Shown: positions 30,800 to 39,895, numbered from the stretch's first letter. The stretch: DNA of 64,000 nt from Halalkalibacter okhensis (GCF_000787375.1 NZ_JRJU01000004.1:62001-126000); one strand, 5' to 3'. Numbers and translations are program-made. Notes: generated by a model from the sequence alone, not told the origin.

Positions 30800-30884
30800 A
30801 GAGCAAGGTATGGAGTCGGTACAACTGTCTAATGATCTAAGGCGGAACCTCTTGCCACCACCTTTTGCGAAAGCCCCTTGCAAA

Positions 30885-31007
30885 TTAGTTCCCTATAACC
30901 GCTACCACTAGGCCAATCGCTAAAGCAATCATTGGTACTACAACAAAATTAAAAACCATTTTTTTACGTTGCTTTTTCTTATACGCTTCTTCAGGTGTTA
31001 AAAACAT
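30885..31007 (-). CDS. 40-aa single-span membrane peptide under c-di-GMP riboswitch
   Basis: A 40-residue protein starting at 31007 with GTGGAGGGT upstream. A basic N-terminal half (EEAYKKKQRKKM) precedes one transmembrane helix (VFNFVVVPMIALAIGLVVAVIG); the basic residues imply an inside N-terminus. It is the first frame after a c-di-GMP-I riboswitch, so its amount should follow cyclic di-GMP. No family is recognised; a regulatory or adaptor micro-protein role is an inference. Confidence 0.7.
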   Translation of the reverse strand: MFLTPEEAYKKKQRKKMVFNFVVVPMIALAIGLVVAVIGN

Positions 31008-31045
31008 ATTACCCTCCACATCTTAAATTTCATACAGAGGACTTT

Positions 31046-31135
31046 ACATCCGGCAGCTGGCTGGCATACTGACATTCCAATGAAGCCCCTTTAGCTTTGC
31101 GTCATCAACTTTCGGTGATTTTGCCCTTTTCGCAT
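31046..31135 (-). ncRNA. Cyclic di-GMP-I (GEMM-I) riboswitch
   Basis: The minus strand shows GGGCAAA, a short ATCA/TGAT stem capped by a GAAA loop (CACCGAAAGTTG), the hallmark GACGCAAAGC, then GGGGCTTC and a GCCAGCCAGCTGCC stem, in the order of the GEMM-I aptamer. A perfect TATAAT lies just upstream. No terminator lies between aptamer and the 40-aa frame; a CCTC in the leader could pair with the ribosome binding site, suggesting translational control. Recognised by eye. Confidence 0.82.
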
Positions 31136-31141
31136 GAGTAC

Positions 31142-31169
31142 ATTATAATTATCGACCTCATTCCTCAAA
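31142..31169 (-). promoter_or_regulatory. Promoter of the c-di-GMP riboswitch
   Basis: Perfect -10 TATAAT (31142-31147) with TTTGAG (31164-31169) 16 nt upstream. Start of transcription would be near 31135, exactly at the aptamer 5' end. Confidence 0.6.
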
Positions 31170-31236
31170 TGTTTAGATCTTTATATTATTCACAAAAAAA
31201 CCAGAGTAGAGATGGGCTCCCTACCCTAGCTTATTG

Positions 31237-31473
31237 TTAGCACCAGCCCTCGTCACAGCCTTCTACGTAAGACTTTACTTCGTTAGGGTTTTCTTGTTCA
31301 TAGCGAAAGATTTTATCTTTATCAAATTCAAAACCCTCAGCCATTTCATGCTGAAACCCTTGATTTGTTTCAACCACTTTCCCTACTTGTGCATCGCCCA
31401 TATATAAATTCATATGGCCATTTTCATACTTTCCCTTGACCTTGCTTGTAACATCGACACGTACGAGACTCAT
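31237..31473 (-). CDS. yusG: YusG-like DUF2553 protein
   Basis: A 78-residue soluble protein starting at 31473 with AAGGAGG 7 nt upstream. Beta-rich N-terminal half (LVRVDVTSKVKGKYENG) and an acidic tail ending EGCDEGWC. Its position beside gcvH and yusI reproduces the B. subtilis yusG-gcvH-yusI order, and size and composition fit YusG. Function unknown. Confidence 0.75.
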   Translation of the reverse strand: MSLVRVDVTSKVKGKYENGHMNLYMGDAQVGKVVETNQGFQHEMAEGFEFDKDKIFRYEQENPNEVKSYVEGCDEGWC

Positions 31474-31590
31474 GACCAAACCTCCTTATACAGAAGTTAG
31501 TTTTATGGTACCCAGGCTAAATGCTTTGAAGTCATGGGAAATTATAGAAAACAAATAAGTGGTGGTTATGTGGATTAAAGTTGTTTCTTT

Positions 31591-32062
31591 GACTACCGTC
31601 TTCTCTGGTTTCGCTTCACTTCGGGCGTCATTTCCCTTCGTTGACTACCTTTCTTCCTGGTGACGCTTCACTTCGGGCGTCAAACACCTCCTTTGGCTAC
31701 CGTTCTTCCCGGTGACGCTTCACTTCGGGCGTCAAACACCTCCTTTGGCTACCGTTCTTCCCGGTGACGCTTCACTTCGGGTGTCAAAGCCTCCTTTGAC
31801 TACCGTTCTTCCCGGTGACGCTTCACTTCGGGTGTCAAAGCCTCCTTTGACTACCGTTCTTCCTGATGGCGCTTCATTTCGGGCGTCAACCTCTTCCTTT
31901 GACTACCGTTCTTCCTGATGGTGCTTCACTTCGGGCGTCAACCTCTTCCTTTGACTACCGTCTTTCCTGATGTCGCATCGTTTCGGGCGTCAAACGCCTC
32001 CCTTTGACTACCGTACTCCCCTCTTCCGCTTCACTTCGGGCGTCCCAACCCCTCCCGCTAAG
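31591..32062. repeat. Tandem repeat, nine ~52-bp units
   Basis: Nine head-to-tail units, each built as CTACCGTTCTTCCNGRTGRCGCTTCACTTCGGGCGTCAA plus a C/T-rich tail. Most contain a GACGC-CACTTC-GGGCGTC-type mini-hairpin. Neighbouring units are nearly identical and end units diverged, as in slippage-driven arrays. Plus-strand frames across it are repeat artefacts. It fills the 720-bp gap between yusG and gcvH. Confidence 0.9.
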
Positions 32063-32083
32063 ACCCCAGTCCATCACTGTAAA

Positions 32084-32198
32084 AAAGCCAAAAGGGATTC
32101 CCTTTTGGCTTTAGATCGTACAAACATTGAAACACCGCATCGCAACCGTTTCAATGCTTCGATGATTAAATTAAACAAAAGGAAATTCCCTTTTGTTT
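32084..32198. repeat. Three consecutive hairpins at the gcvH 3' end
   Basis: AAAGCCAAAAGGG/CCCTTTTGGCTTT (32084-32112), ATTGAAAC/GTTTCAAT (32127-32154) and AAACAAAAGG/CCTTTTGTTT (32173-32198). The last overlaps the gcvH stop codon and is joined to the middle one by ATGCTTCGAT, echoing the stop-codon hairpins of yunC and yunF. Confidence 0.6.
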
Positions 32199-32583
32199 AG
32201 TCTTCACTAATCATTTCTTCATATTGTTCTGCTGTCATAAGCTTGTCAATTTCGCTTGAGTCGCTTGGCTCTACTACGATCATCCATGCTTTTTCGTATG
32301 GAGACTCATTTACGAATTCAGGAGAATCGTCAAGGTCTTCGTTTACTTCAACGACCTTTCCGCTAATTGGGGCATATAGTTCAGATACTGTTTTTACTGA
32401 TTCTACGCTACCGAAAGGCTCGTCCGCTTCAATTTCATCGCCTACTTCAGGAAGCTCAACGAATACGATATCTCCAAGTTCCGATTGAGCGAAGTCTGTG
32501 ATTCCCACACGTACTTTCTCTCCTTCGACTTTAACCCACTCATGCTCTTCTGAATATTTTAATTCCTTAGGTAAGTTGCTCAT
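32197..32583 (-). CDS. gcvH: Glycine cleavage system H protein
   Basis: A 128-residue lipoyl carrier protein; the lipoylated residue is Lys64 in [12 protein letters not shown]. It shuttles the aminomethyl group among the glycine-cleavage enzymes, and in Bacillus also serves in lipoate assembly. The ATG at 32583 follows GGAGGTATT. No other gcv genes are near, as in B. subtilis, where gcvH sits in the yusG-yusI block. Confidence 0.96.
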   Translation of the reverse strand: MSNLPKELKYSEEHEWVKVEGEKVRVGITDFAQSELGDIVFVELPEVGDEIEADEPFGSVESVKTVSELYAPISGKVVEVNEDLDDSPEFVNESPYEKAWMIVVEPSDSSEIDKLMTAEQYEEMISED

Positions 32584-32654
32584 TACTAATACCTCCATCT
32601 AAAATAATACAAATTTTACTACATTATACCTGCTTTTCCATTTAAAACAAACAT

Positions 32655-33011
32655 TTAGCTCCAATTTTCTTCAAATTGTTCCTCTTTAAAACCGACAGTT
32701 ACCTTACTGCCATCTGTTGTTATTGGACGCTTGATTAACATGCCGTCAGATGCCAGCAGGCTGAGTGCCTCATCTTCACTCATGTCCTTGATTTTATCTT
32801 TCAAGCCAAGCTCGCGATACTTTTGACCACTCGTGTTAAAGAATTTTTTTAATTCTAGGCCACTTTTCTGAAGAAGATCACGCAACTCTTCTTTTGATGG
32901 TGGATGTTCTACAATATGTATAGCGTTCACTTCAATTTCTTTGTCAGCAAACCATTTTTTTGCTTTACGACACGTACCGCATTTAGGGTATTCATAAAAT
33001 GTAATAGCCAT
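32655..33011 (-). CDS. yusI: ArsC/Spx-family protein YusI
   Basis: A 118-residue thioredoxin-fold protein with a CGTC redox motif (Cys11, Cys14) at the N-terminus and the family RPI motif (LIKRPITTDG). It belongs to the ArsC/Spx family, and length and location match YusI. GGGAGGAAAAC lies before the ATG at 33011. Whether it acts as a reductase or a regulator is unknown. Confidence 0.9.
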   Translation of the reverse strand: MAITFYEYPKCGTCRKAKKWFADKEIEVNAIHIVEHPPSKEELRDLLQKSGLELKKFFNTSGQKYRELGLKDKIKDMSEDEALSLLASDGMLIKRPITTDGSKVTVGFKEEQFEENWS

Positions 33012-33122
33012 GTGTTTCCCTCCTTCCCATTCACTTATTTTGTTCAAAAGAACTTAAATCTACACCTTAGCTTGTCATTAATGAAGGAAAGCACCACTTA
33101 ACGTGGAGCTTCCCTCATCTTA

Positions 33123-33284
33123 TTATTGCTCATCTTTTGTTTGATCACAATGATTTAGCTCAATGATTTGTTCTGTGTTCCATGTTGTTTGCAAAGCATC
33201 ATGAACAGAGCCCTCTGTTGATTCTACTTGTTCTTCAACCCCTGTCAAAGGAGCCGTGTAGTTAAACTTCTCTTTTTTAGGCAA
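33123..33284 (-). CDS. Small acidic hypothetical protein
   Basis: A 53-residue polar, acidic protein with a TTG start 6 nt after AGAGGAGGAG. The product (PKKEKFNYTAPLTGVEEQ at its start, ELNHCDQTKDEQ at its end) has no membrane helix or known motif. It sits between yusI and the fad operon, with its own strong ribosome binding site. Confidence 0.55.
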   Translation of the reverse strand: MPKKEKFNYTAPLTGVEEQVESTEGSVHDALQTTWNTEQIIELNHCDQTKDEQ

Positions 33285-33388
33285 TTGAATCTCCTCCTCT
33301 AGCTATCCTTGCTTTAGGTTGTGTTATTTTGAGTGAAAACATGTGTCTTGTTCGATAGTGGGTTATGACCGTAGATCCTGCCACGATG

Positions 33389-33422
33389 ACAAAGAAGCCT
33401 CAAATTGTTGAGGCTTCTTTGT
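33389..33422. terminator. Strong terminator of the fad operon
   Basis: Perfect 15-bp stem ACAAAGAAGCCTCAA/TTGAGGCTTCTTTGT with a 4-nt loop, 80 nt after the fadE stop. Confidence 0.85.
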
Positions 33423-33502
33423 ACTGAGAGGAGAATGCTCCATTTGAAAGGAGTATATTTTATTTTTTGAGAGAGATGAACCTCTCAAAAGTGATCACAT
33501 CA

Positions 33503-35287
33503 TTAAACAACATAACGTTGGTCTTCTAATACAACTCCAGCAATTTGGCGTTTTTTCGCAATCACATTGATTGGCGTGTGGCGCGTTAGCTTACGTAGAA
33601 CACCAAGCATTGTGCGGAGTTTATCACCTTCTTCCATGCCTACAAGCGATTCCTTGGCATGGGCTTCAATACGATTAAAGGCTTCTTGGCAATAGACTTG
33701 TGTCATAAGAAGCTTTTGGTTTGCTTTTTCTAAACCTGATTTATTGATGGCCTTTTCAGTACGAAGGATGACCGATTCCATTGAATACACTTCACTTACG
33801 ATGTCAGCGACATTCGACAGCTGCTCTTGCTCATGCTGAAGTTTTTCAGCGTATTTTTGAGCACCATTTCCAGCAACCATTAAGAAAATTTTCTTTGCCA
33901 TTCCGAGCAGATATTTCTCTTGCTCAAGAGGCTCATCACCAATTTCCTGCGGCATCAGCATCATAATTTCTTCTTGGAGGGCTGTTGCCTTTTGCAATAA
34001 TGGCAGCTCTCCTTTCATCGCTTTGCGCATGATTGTGCCAGGTACGAGCAGTCGATTGATTTCATTTGTTCCTTCAAAAATTCGGTTAATACGTGAGTCG
34101 CGATACATACGCTCCACTTCGTATTCAGCCATGAAACCATATCCACCGTGAATTTGTACGGCTTCATCTACAACATAATCAAGCGTTTCGGACCCAACGA
34201 CCTTGTTTAAGGAACATTCGATGGCATATTCTGCAATCGCCTTTGCCACAGCGCGACCATCTTTTTGCTCTTCATCAGAGAGACCTCCAAGTCTTTCTTC
34301 AAAAAGTCCTCCCGTTCGATAGATGGAACTTTCTGCAGCATAGGTTGCAACGGCCATGTTTGCTAGTTTTTCTTGAATTAGTGTGAATTTTCCAATCGGT
34401 GTTTTAAATTGCTTTCGCTCATTCGCATATGTTGCTGCAAGCTCAAGTGCTCGCTTCGCACTACCAACACAACCCACCCCAAGCTTATAACGTCCAACGT
34501 TTAAAATATTAAATGCGATCACATGCCCTTTTCCTATTTCACCAAGAACGTTATCAACAGGGACTAGGGCATCTTCAAGAATCAATGTTCTTGTGGACGA
34601 TCCTTTTATTCCCATTTTCTTTTCCTCTGGGCCCGTAGATACTCCTTCAAAATCTTTTTCTACAATAAAGGCAGTGAACTGCTCGCCATCAATTTTTGCA
34701 TAAACAATGAAAACATCAGCAAATGCCGAATTGGTGATCCACTGTTTTTCTCCGTTTAACACATAATGCGTACCTGCGTCGTTCAAAACAGCTGTTGTTT
34801 TCGCTCCTAAGGCGTCTGATCCTGAGCTAGGCTCTGTTAATGCATATGCTGCAAGCTTAGCTCCTGATGCCAAATCAGGAAGATATTTTTCTTTTTGCGC
34901 ATGACTTCCGAAAAACACAATTGGTAAGGAACCAATCCCGACATGCGCCCCATGACTAAGACCAAACGCACCACCACGAACAAACTTTTCAGAGATTAGA
35001 GAGGAGCTAATTTTGTCTAATCCGAGACCGCCATACTCTTCAGGGACATCTGCTCCAAGTAACCCTAACTCCCCAGCCTCTTTTAATAACCGAACCGTAT
35101 GATCAAATTGGTGCTCTTCAATTTTTTCTAATACGGGTTCAACTTCATTGATAACAAACTCTTCTGTTGTCCGACCGATCATCACATGCTCATCTGTGAA
35201 ATCCTCTGGTGTAAATAGCTTCTCTGCTTCAAGATCCTCTACTAAAAAACTCCCGCCTTTTACTACTTTGTCTTCTGTTTGACTCAT
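33503..35287 (-). CDS. fadE: Acyl-CoA dehydrogenase FadE
   Basis: A 594-residue flavoenzyme catalysing the first step of fatty-acid beta-oxidation. N-terminal and middle acyl-CoA dehydrogenase domains (GADVPEEYGGLGLDK; YALTEPSSGSDA; QWITNSAFADVF) are followed by a C-terminal helical extension from ~430, typical of the long VLCAD/ACAD9-like subgroup and of YusJ. The catalytic region includes QIHGGYGFMAEYEVERMYRD. Last gene of fadN-fadA-fadE, 21 nt after fadA; presumably FadR-controlled through the box upstream of fadN. Confidence 0.95.
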   Translation of the reverse strand: MSQTEDKVVKGGSFLVEDLEAEKLFTPEDFTDEHVMIGRTTEEFVINEVEPVLEKIEEHQFDHTVRLLKEAGELGLLGADVPEEYGGLGLDKISSSLISEKFVRGGAFGLSHGAHVGIGSLPIVFFGSHAQKEKYLPDLASGAKLAAYALTEPSSGSDALGAKTTAVLNDAGTHYVLNGEKQWITNSAFADVFIVYAKIDGEQFTAFIVEKDFEGVSTGPEEKKMGIKGSSTRTLILEDALVPVDNVLGEIGKGHVIAFNILNVGRYKLGVGCVGSAKRALELAATYANERKQFKTPIGKFTLIQEKLANMAVATYAAESSIYRTGGLFEERLGGLSDEEQKDGRAVAKAIAEYAIECSLNKVVGSETLDYVVDEAVQIHGGYGFMAEYEVERMYRDSRINRIFEGTNEINRLLVPGTIMRKAMKGELPLLQKATALQEEIMMLMPQEIGDEPLEQEKYLLGMAKKIFLMVAGNGAQKYAEKLQHEQEQLSNVADIVSEVYSMESVILRTEKAINKSGLEKANQKLLMTQVYCQEAFNRIEAHAKESLVGMEEGDKLRTMLGVLRKLTRHTPINVIAKKRQIAGVVLEDQRYVV

Positions 35288-35308
35288 ATCCTCATCCCCC
35301 TTTTTTTA

Positions 35309-36490
35309 TTAGCCAATCAGTTCAAATACTCCAGCAGCACCCATGCCTCCGCCAATACACATCGTGACAACACCAAACTGTTCATTGCGACGCTTCATCT
35401 CATGAATCAGCGATAAAGTCAATTTCGTCCCCGTGCAACCAAGCGGATGACCGAGGGCAATTGCCCCACCGTTGACATTCACTTTTTCAAGATCAAGGTT
35501 TAAGTGACGAATGACTTGTAAAGCCTGAGATGCAAAAGCTTCGTTTAATTCATATAAGCCAATATCAGATAATTCTAGCCCAGCTAACTGCAACGCTTTT
35601 GGGATCGCTTCAACGGGACCAATCCCCATAATCTCTGGTGCTACACCAGCTACAGCAAAGGAGCGGAACTTGACGAGTGGTTGCAACCCGTTTGCCTTTG
35701 CTTCTTCACGGTCCATCACAAGAACGGACGCTGCACCATCACTCATTTGCGACGAGTTCCCTGCTGTTACACTGCCTTTAGGGTGAAAGGCAGGCCTAAG
35801 GTTGGCTAATCCTTTTGTTGATGTATCTATCCTCACCCCTTCATCTGTCGTAAAATGCACATGTTTCTCTTGCAATTTATGATCGGCACCGACTGAACGA
35901 AGCGTAACATCGACAGGAACGATTTCATCCTTGAATTGACCTGCTTCAATGGCAGCGGCGGCTCTTTTATGACTTTCGACGGCAAAAGCATCTTGGTCCA
36001 TGCGACTCACCTCAAAGCGGCTCGCAACCTCCTCTGCCGTGTAGCCCATTCCCATATAATATTCAGGCTGTTCTTCTACAAGCTTTGCGTTTGGCGCAAT
36101 GACATGACCTCCCATCGGAATCATACTCATCGACTCTGCACCACCAGCAATGACAGCTTTAGAGTGTCCAAGCATAATTCGCTCCGCTCCGTATGCGATA
36201 CTTTGCAGACCTGAGGAACAATAGCGATTGATCGTAATCGCTGGAACCGTGTTCGGCAATCCTGCTAATGCCACAATGTTTCGAGCCATGTTCATGCCTT
36301 GTTCTGCTTCTGGCATTGAACATCCAATGATCACGTCATCGACCAAAGATGGATCAAAATCTCCCGCACGCTTCAACGTTTCACGAACGGTGAGCGCACC
36401 TAAATCGTCTGGACGGACATTGGCTAATGTGCCTTTTTTTGCTTTTCCAACTGGTGTTCGGGCACCAGCTACAATGACTGCTTCTCTCAT
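35309..36490 (-). CDS. fadA: Acetyl-CoA acyltransferase (thiolase) FadA
   Basis: A 393-residue thiolase cleaving 3-ketoacyl-CoA. The acyl-accepting Cys91 (NRYCSSGLQ), the GGAIALGHPLGCTG histidine loop and the CIGGGMGAAG proton-donor cysteine are all present. Matches B. subtilis FadA (YusK). Middle gene of the fad operon, 25 nt after fadN. Confidence 0.96.
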   Translation of the reverse strand: MREAVIVAGARTPVGKAKKGTLANVRPDDLGALTVRETLKRAGDFDPSLVDDVIIGCSMPEAEQGMNMARNIVALAGLPNTVPAITINRYCSSGLQSIAYGAERIMLGHSKAVIAGGAESMSMIPMGGHVIAPNAKLVEEQPEYYMGMGYTAEEVASRFEVSRMDQDAFAVESHKRAAAAIEAGQFKDEIVPVDVTLRSVGADHKLQEKHVHFTTDEGVRIDTSTKGLANLRPAFHPKGSVTAGNSSQMSDGAASVLVMDREEAKANGLQPLVKFRSFAVAGVAPEIMGIGPVEAIPKALQLAGLELSDIGLYELNEAFASQALQVIRHLNLDLEKVNVNGGAIALGHPLGCTGTKLTLSLIHEMKRRNEQFGVVTMCIGGGMGAAGVFELIG

Positions 36491-36515
36491 GCTGTAATCC
36501 CCTCCCTCTTTTCAA

Positions 36516-38873
36516 TTAGTTACGAAGTGGTTTGCCTTTTGTGAGCATGTATTGCATCCTTTGTTGTGACTTAGGCTCAGCCACTAAGCTAAGAAATGCT
36601 TCTCGTTCTAAATCAAGCAAATATTGTTCATCAACAAGTGTTCCTTTTGCGACTCTACCACCTGCAAGCGAGAATGCTAGTTTTTCAGCAATCTTCAGAT
36701 CGTGATCAGAAATCATGCCTCCATACTTCATCGTTTTGGCTCCAAGAAGCATTGTGGCATAGCCTGTTTCACCAACAACAGGAATCTTTGCTCGTTCTGG
36801 TGGACGATAGCCTTTAGCCGCTAAATGGATCACCTCATTTTTTGCACGGTCAATAAGGAGATCCCCATTGATGACAATGCCGTCTTTTAAGCCTAAGAAG
36901 CCATGATTGACTGCCTCTTGCGCCGAAGTTGATACTTTGGCCATCGCAATCGTTTCAAACGTCTTGTTTGCGACCGCTTGAAGGTCTTTTCCATCTGATT
37001 TCGCTAAGTTTCGTAGGTAGAGTTCTTTGTTTCCACCTCCACCTGGAATCAAGCCAACTCCGACTTCTACAAGACCCATATAGGTTTCAAGAGAAGCTTG
37101 AATGCTAGCAGATGGCAAGCAAATTTCTGTCCCGCCGCCTAATGTCATTCCAAAAGGAGCTGCGACAACTGGTTTTTGTGAGTAACGTATATTGGCCATC
37201 GCTTGTTGAAACCCGCGCACAACGAGGTCAATCTCAAAGAAATTATCATCTTGTGCTTCCATTAAAATCATCATCAAGTTCGCACCGACACAAAAGTTCT
37301 TCCCTTGATTGTTGATGACAAGACCTTTGTAATTTTGCTCCACTTCTTTTAATGACTTATTAATCATTTGAATAACATCCGCACCAATGGAATTATTCGG
37401 TGAGTGGAATTCAAGAAGCGCAACATCATCACCAATATCTAATAAGGAAGCTCCTGAATTTTTAAAGATCACCTTATCCGGCTTTAATGAGCGCAAGTGA
37501 ACGATCTTTTCGTTTACGGGCTTGGGCTCATATCTGCCTTCATGATAAAAGGTATCCCCTTGATAAAAACCTTCTTGGCCGGATTCGAGCATTTCTTTTA
37601 CCCAAGAAGGAACGGTGTCTCCCTCTGCTTCCATTCGTTCTACAGACTTCGCAACTCCTATGGCATCCCACGTCTCAAACGGACCGAGCTCCCAGCCAAA
37701 TCCCCACTTCATTGCCTGGTCAAGCGCATAGATGTCATAGGCAATTTCATACGCTTTGTCAGCCGAATAAAGGAGAACTGGTTTTAACAAATTCCAAATG
37801 AGCTGTCCAGCACGGTCATTGGCATACGCAAGCACTTTTAATTTGTCTGGTAGCTTTTTCGCTTGCTTTGCTTGTTCGACAGAAGGTGCTTTTAACTTTT
37901 GACGTTCACCGTACTCAAGCGTCGCAGGATTAATTTCAAGGATTTCTTTTCCTTGTTTTAAATAAAATCCTTGGCCGCTCTTACTCCCTAGCCACCTTTT
38001 TTCGGCCATTTCTTTCATAAATGGAGGGGGATCGAATGTCGCTTTTTCGTCACCACTTGCAACGTCGTATACATTTTTTGCCACATGCAAAAATGTATCA
38101 AGTCCAACGACATCAAGTGTTCTAAAAGAAGCACTTTTCGGACGTCCTAGCAACGGACCTGTAACCGAGTCGACTTCACCGACTGAATACCCACCTTTGA
38201 TCATTTCGTTGACGGTGACAAGCAGCCCATATGTGCCAATACGGTTAGCAATGAAATTAGGTGTGTCCTTACATTCAACAACCCCTTTTCCAAGCACCTC
38301 TTCAGCAAACGCTTTCATAAAAGTCGTAACATCATCCTTTGTTTTTTCTGTTGGTATGATTTCTAATAGCTTTAAGTATCTAGGTGGATTAAAAAAGTGA
38401 GTACCGAGAAAGTGCGCCTGGAAATCTTCAGATAAGCCTTCTGACATAGCTTTAATCGAGATTCCTGAAGTATTTGAGCTGACGATGGTTCCTGGCTTTC
38501 TAACCTCATCAACTTTTTTAAATAATTGTTGTTTAATGCTTAGGTTTTCAACAATGACTTCAATGATCCAGTCGACTTCCTGAAGGCGGTGTAGGTCATC
38601 CTCAAGATTTCCAGCCTCTATGTAAGAAGCTTTTTCTTTTGAAGAAAGTGGTGCCGGCTTTTGCTTGGCTAGCTTTTGAATCGCTGCTGTACTTAGACGA
38701 TTGCGAACGGCTTTGTCCTCAAGCGTTAACCCCTTTGCCTCTTCTTGTGGCGTTAGGTCTGGGACGATGTCAAGTAATAACGATGGGATACCGACGTTTG
38801 CTAAATGAGCTGCGATTCCTGAGCCCATTACGCCCGAACCAATTACTGCAACTTTCCTTATTTGACGAGTCAT
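36516..38873 (-). CDS. fadN: 3-hydroxyacyl-CoA dehydrogenase / enoyl-CoA hydratase FadN
   Basis: A 785-residue bifunctional beta-oxidation enzyme. The N-terminal NAD-binding domain starts VIGSGVMGSGIAAHLAN (9-25). HCDH C-terminal domains follow (FIANRIGTYG; GFGWELGPFETWD). A C-terminal crotonase domain spans ~490-690 (NQGKNFCVGANL; TLGGGTEICLPS; GLIPGGGGNKE). Domain order is the reverse of E. coli FadB and matches Bacillus FadN (YusL). First gene of the operon, with a FadR box ~55 nt upstream. Confidence 0.96.
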   Translation of the reverse strand: MTRQIRKVAVIGSGVMGSGIAAHLANVGIPSLLLDIVPDLTPQEEAKGLTLEDKAVRNRLSTAAIQKLAKQKPAPLSSKEKASYIEAGNLEDDLHRLQEVDWIIEVIVENLSIKQQLFKKVDEVRKPGTIVSSNTSGISIKAMSEGLSEDFQAHFLGTHFFNPPRYLKLLEIIPTEKTKDDVTTFMKAFAEEVLGKGVVECKDTPNFIANRIGTYGLLVTVNEMIKGGYSVGEVDSVTGPLLGRPKSASFRTLDVVGLDTFLHVAKNVYDVASGDEKATFDPPPFMKEMAEKRWLGSKSGQGFYLKQGKEILEINPATLEYGERQKLKAPSVEQAKQAKKLPDKLKVLAYANDRAGQLIWNLLKPVLLYSADKAYEIAYDIYALDQAMKWGFGWELGPFETWDAIGVAKSVERMEAEGDTVPSWVKEMLESGQEGFYQGDTFYHEGRYEPKPVNEKIVHLRSLKPDKVIFKNSGASLLDIGDDVALLEFHSPNNSIGADVIQMINKSLKEVEQNYKGLVINNQGKNFCVGANLMMILMEAQDDNFFEIDLVVRGFQQAMANIRYSQKPVVAAPFGMTLGGGTEICLPSASIQASLETYMGLVEVGVGLIPGGGGNKELYLRNLAKSDGKDLQAVANKTFETIAMAKVSTSAQEAVNHGFLGLKDGIVINGDLLIDRAKNEVIHLAAKGYRPPERAKIPVVGETGYATMLLGAKTMKYGGMISDHDLKIAEKLAFSLAGGRVAKGTLVDEQYLLDLEREAFLSLVAEPKSQQRMQYMLTKGKPLRN

Positions 38874-38925
38874 AGTTCTCCCCCTTTTACTATCTGAATA
38901 GAATTAAAATAGATGATCGATACAA

Positions 38926-38943
38926 CGAATGAATACTCATTCA
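38926..38943 (-). promoter_or_regulatory. FadR operator
   Basis: On the minus strand TGAATGAGTATTCATTCG, one base short of the Bacillus FadR palindrome TGAATGANTANTCATTCA. Located upstream of fadN, the expected place for acyl-CoA-relieved repression of the fad operon. Confidence 0.85.
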
Positions 38944-39195
38944 TTATTTTCGCAAAAAAATAACGACAGCTCAATGTCATTTTCTAACATTATCATACCT
39001 AAAAATTCTCCATTGTGCAATAGATAATTCAGAAAAATTTGCAAAGTGCAATATCATCTTCTTGACATCAATACTCCATAATAAGGAAACTCCTCCTACT
39101 TGTTCATCACATAATATGACGTCATTTTTTCTACACTAGTAAAGTATCCGAATGACGGATACGTTGCGATTGCAACATCCAAAGGAGGGTATATG

Positions 39196-39504
39196 ATGGA
39201 TCAAATGCAAGGAATGCAGAATCAACAGCAAACGGGAATGCAAAATCAAATGGGCGGACAACAACAAATGACGTATCAAACACCACCTCCTATTATTACA
39301 ACGAAGGACCATTTATATTTAAATGATATGCTCTCTTGGAACTTACTTGCGATGAAGAAAGCTCATTTCTTTGCTGAGCAATGTCAAGACCAAGAAATTA
39401 AATCTGTTTTAGAGAAAACCGGCCAAATGCATCAGCGTCACTACCAAAAAATCCTAAGTCATTTAAAAACGCAGCAACAACAGCAATCAATACCAATGCA
39501 GTAA
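39196..39504 (+). CDS. Spore coat protein, CotF/YusN-like
   Basis: A 102-residue protein with a Q/M-rich N-terminus and a helical CotF-like domain (TKDHLYLNDMLSWNLLAMKK; QMHQRHYQKILSHL). AAAGGAGGG precedes tandem ATGs; the second (39196) has better spacing, the first is at 39193. It follows the fad operon as yusN does in B. subtilis. CotF-type proteins are deposited in the spore coat, so late mother-cell expression is likely. A CATAATATG near 39109 loosely resembles a sigma-K -10 box. Confidence 0.8.
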   Translation: MDQMQGMQNQQQTGMQNQMGGQQQMTYQTPPPIITTKDHLYLNDMLSWNLLAMKKAHFFAEQCQDQEIKSVLEKTGQMHQRHYQKILSHLKTQQQQQSIPMQ

Positions 39505-39565
39505 AGTATTCAAAGAGGCGGTCTTTCTTTTTGAATCACTTTAGATTATAGGAGGTATTTGTAGC

Positions 39566-39895
39566 ATGAAACAACAATCGAAGAAAATTCAAAATCCAGA
39601 AATGCAAGTTCCTAAAACGCCACAGATGAATGACCGTGACTATATAAATGACATTTTATCCTGCGCCAAAAACATGACAAATAATTATAGTGTTGCATTA
39701 AATGAAATGAGCAATGACCAATTGTATCAGGACCTTTCTCAAATCTTTAATGAAACACAAAATTGTCAACGTGAACTTTACAACACAATGTTCCGCAAAG
39801 GATTTTACGGCTTAGAAGCAGAGGATCAGCAAAAAATTGATCAATCGCATCAACAGTTTTCTGGTTACAGCACACAGTTTCCTTATCAACAATAA
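39566..39895 (+). CDS. Second CotF-like spore coat protein
   Basis: A 109-residue paralogue-like partner of the preceding gene, with TATAGGAGGT before its ATG. The CotF helix pattern is NDRDYINDILSCAKNMTNNY, then a long polar helix. Q-rich ends. The 60-nt spacing suggests co-transcription. A strong terminator follows. Confidence 0.8.
   Translation: MKQQSKKIQNPEMQVPKTPQMNDRDYINDILSCAKNMTNNYSVALNEMSNDQLYQDLSQIFNETQNCQRELYNTMFRKGFYGLEAEDQQKIDQSHQQFSGYSTQFPYQQ

Noticed and set aside
31591-32062. CRISPR array
   Set aside because: The ~52-bp units are contiguous and gradually diverged, with no unique spacers of constant length and no cas genes.
31712-32200. Plus-strand frames through the 52-bp repeats
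   Set aside because: Coding only reflects the repeat period; no start signal and no conserved protein pattern.
32584-32654. Glycine riboswitch upstream of gcvH
   Set aside because: The 71-bp gap is too short and has none of the conserved aptamer segments.
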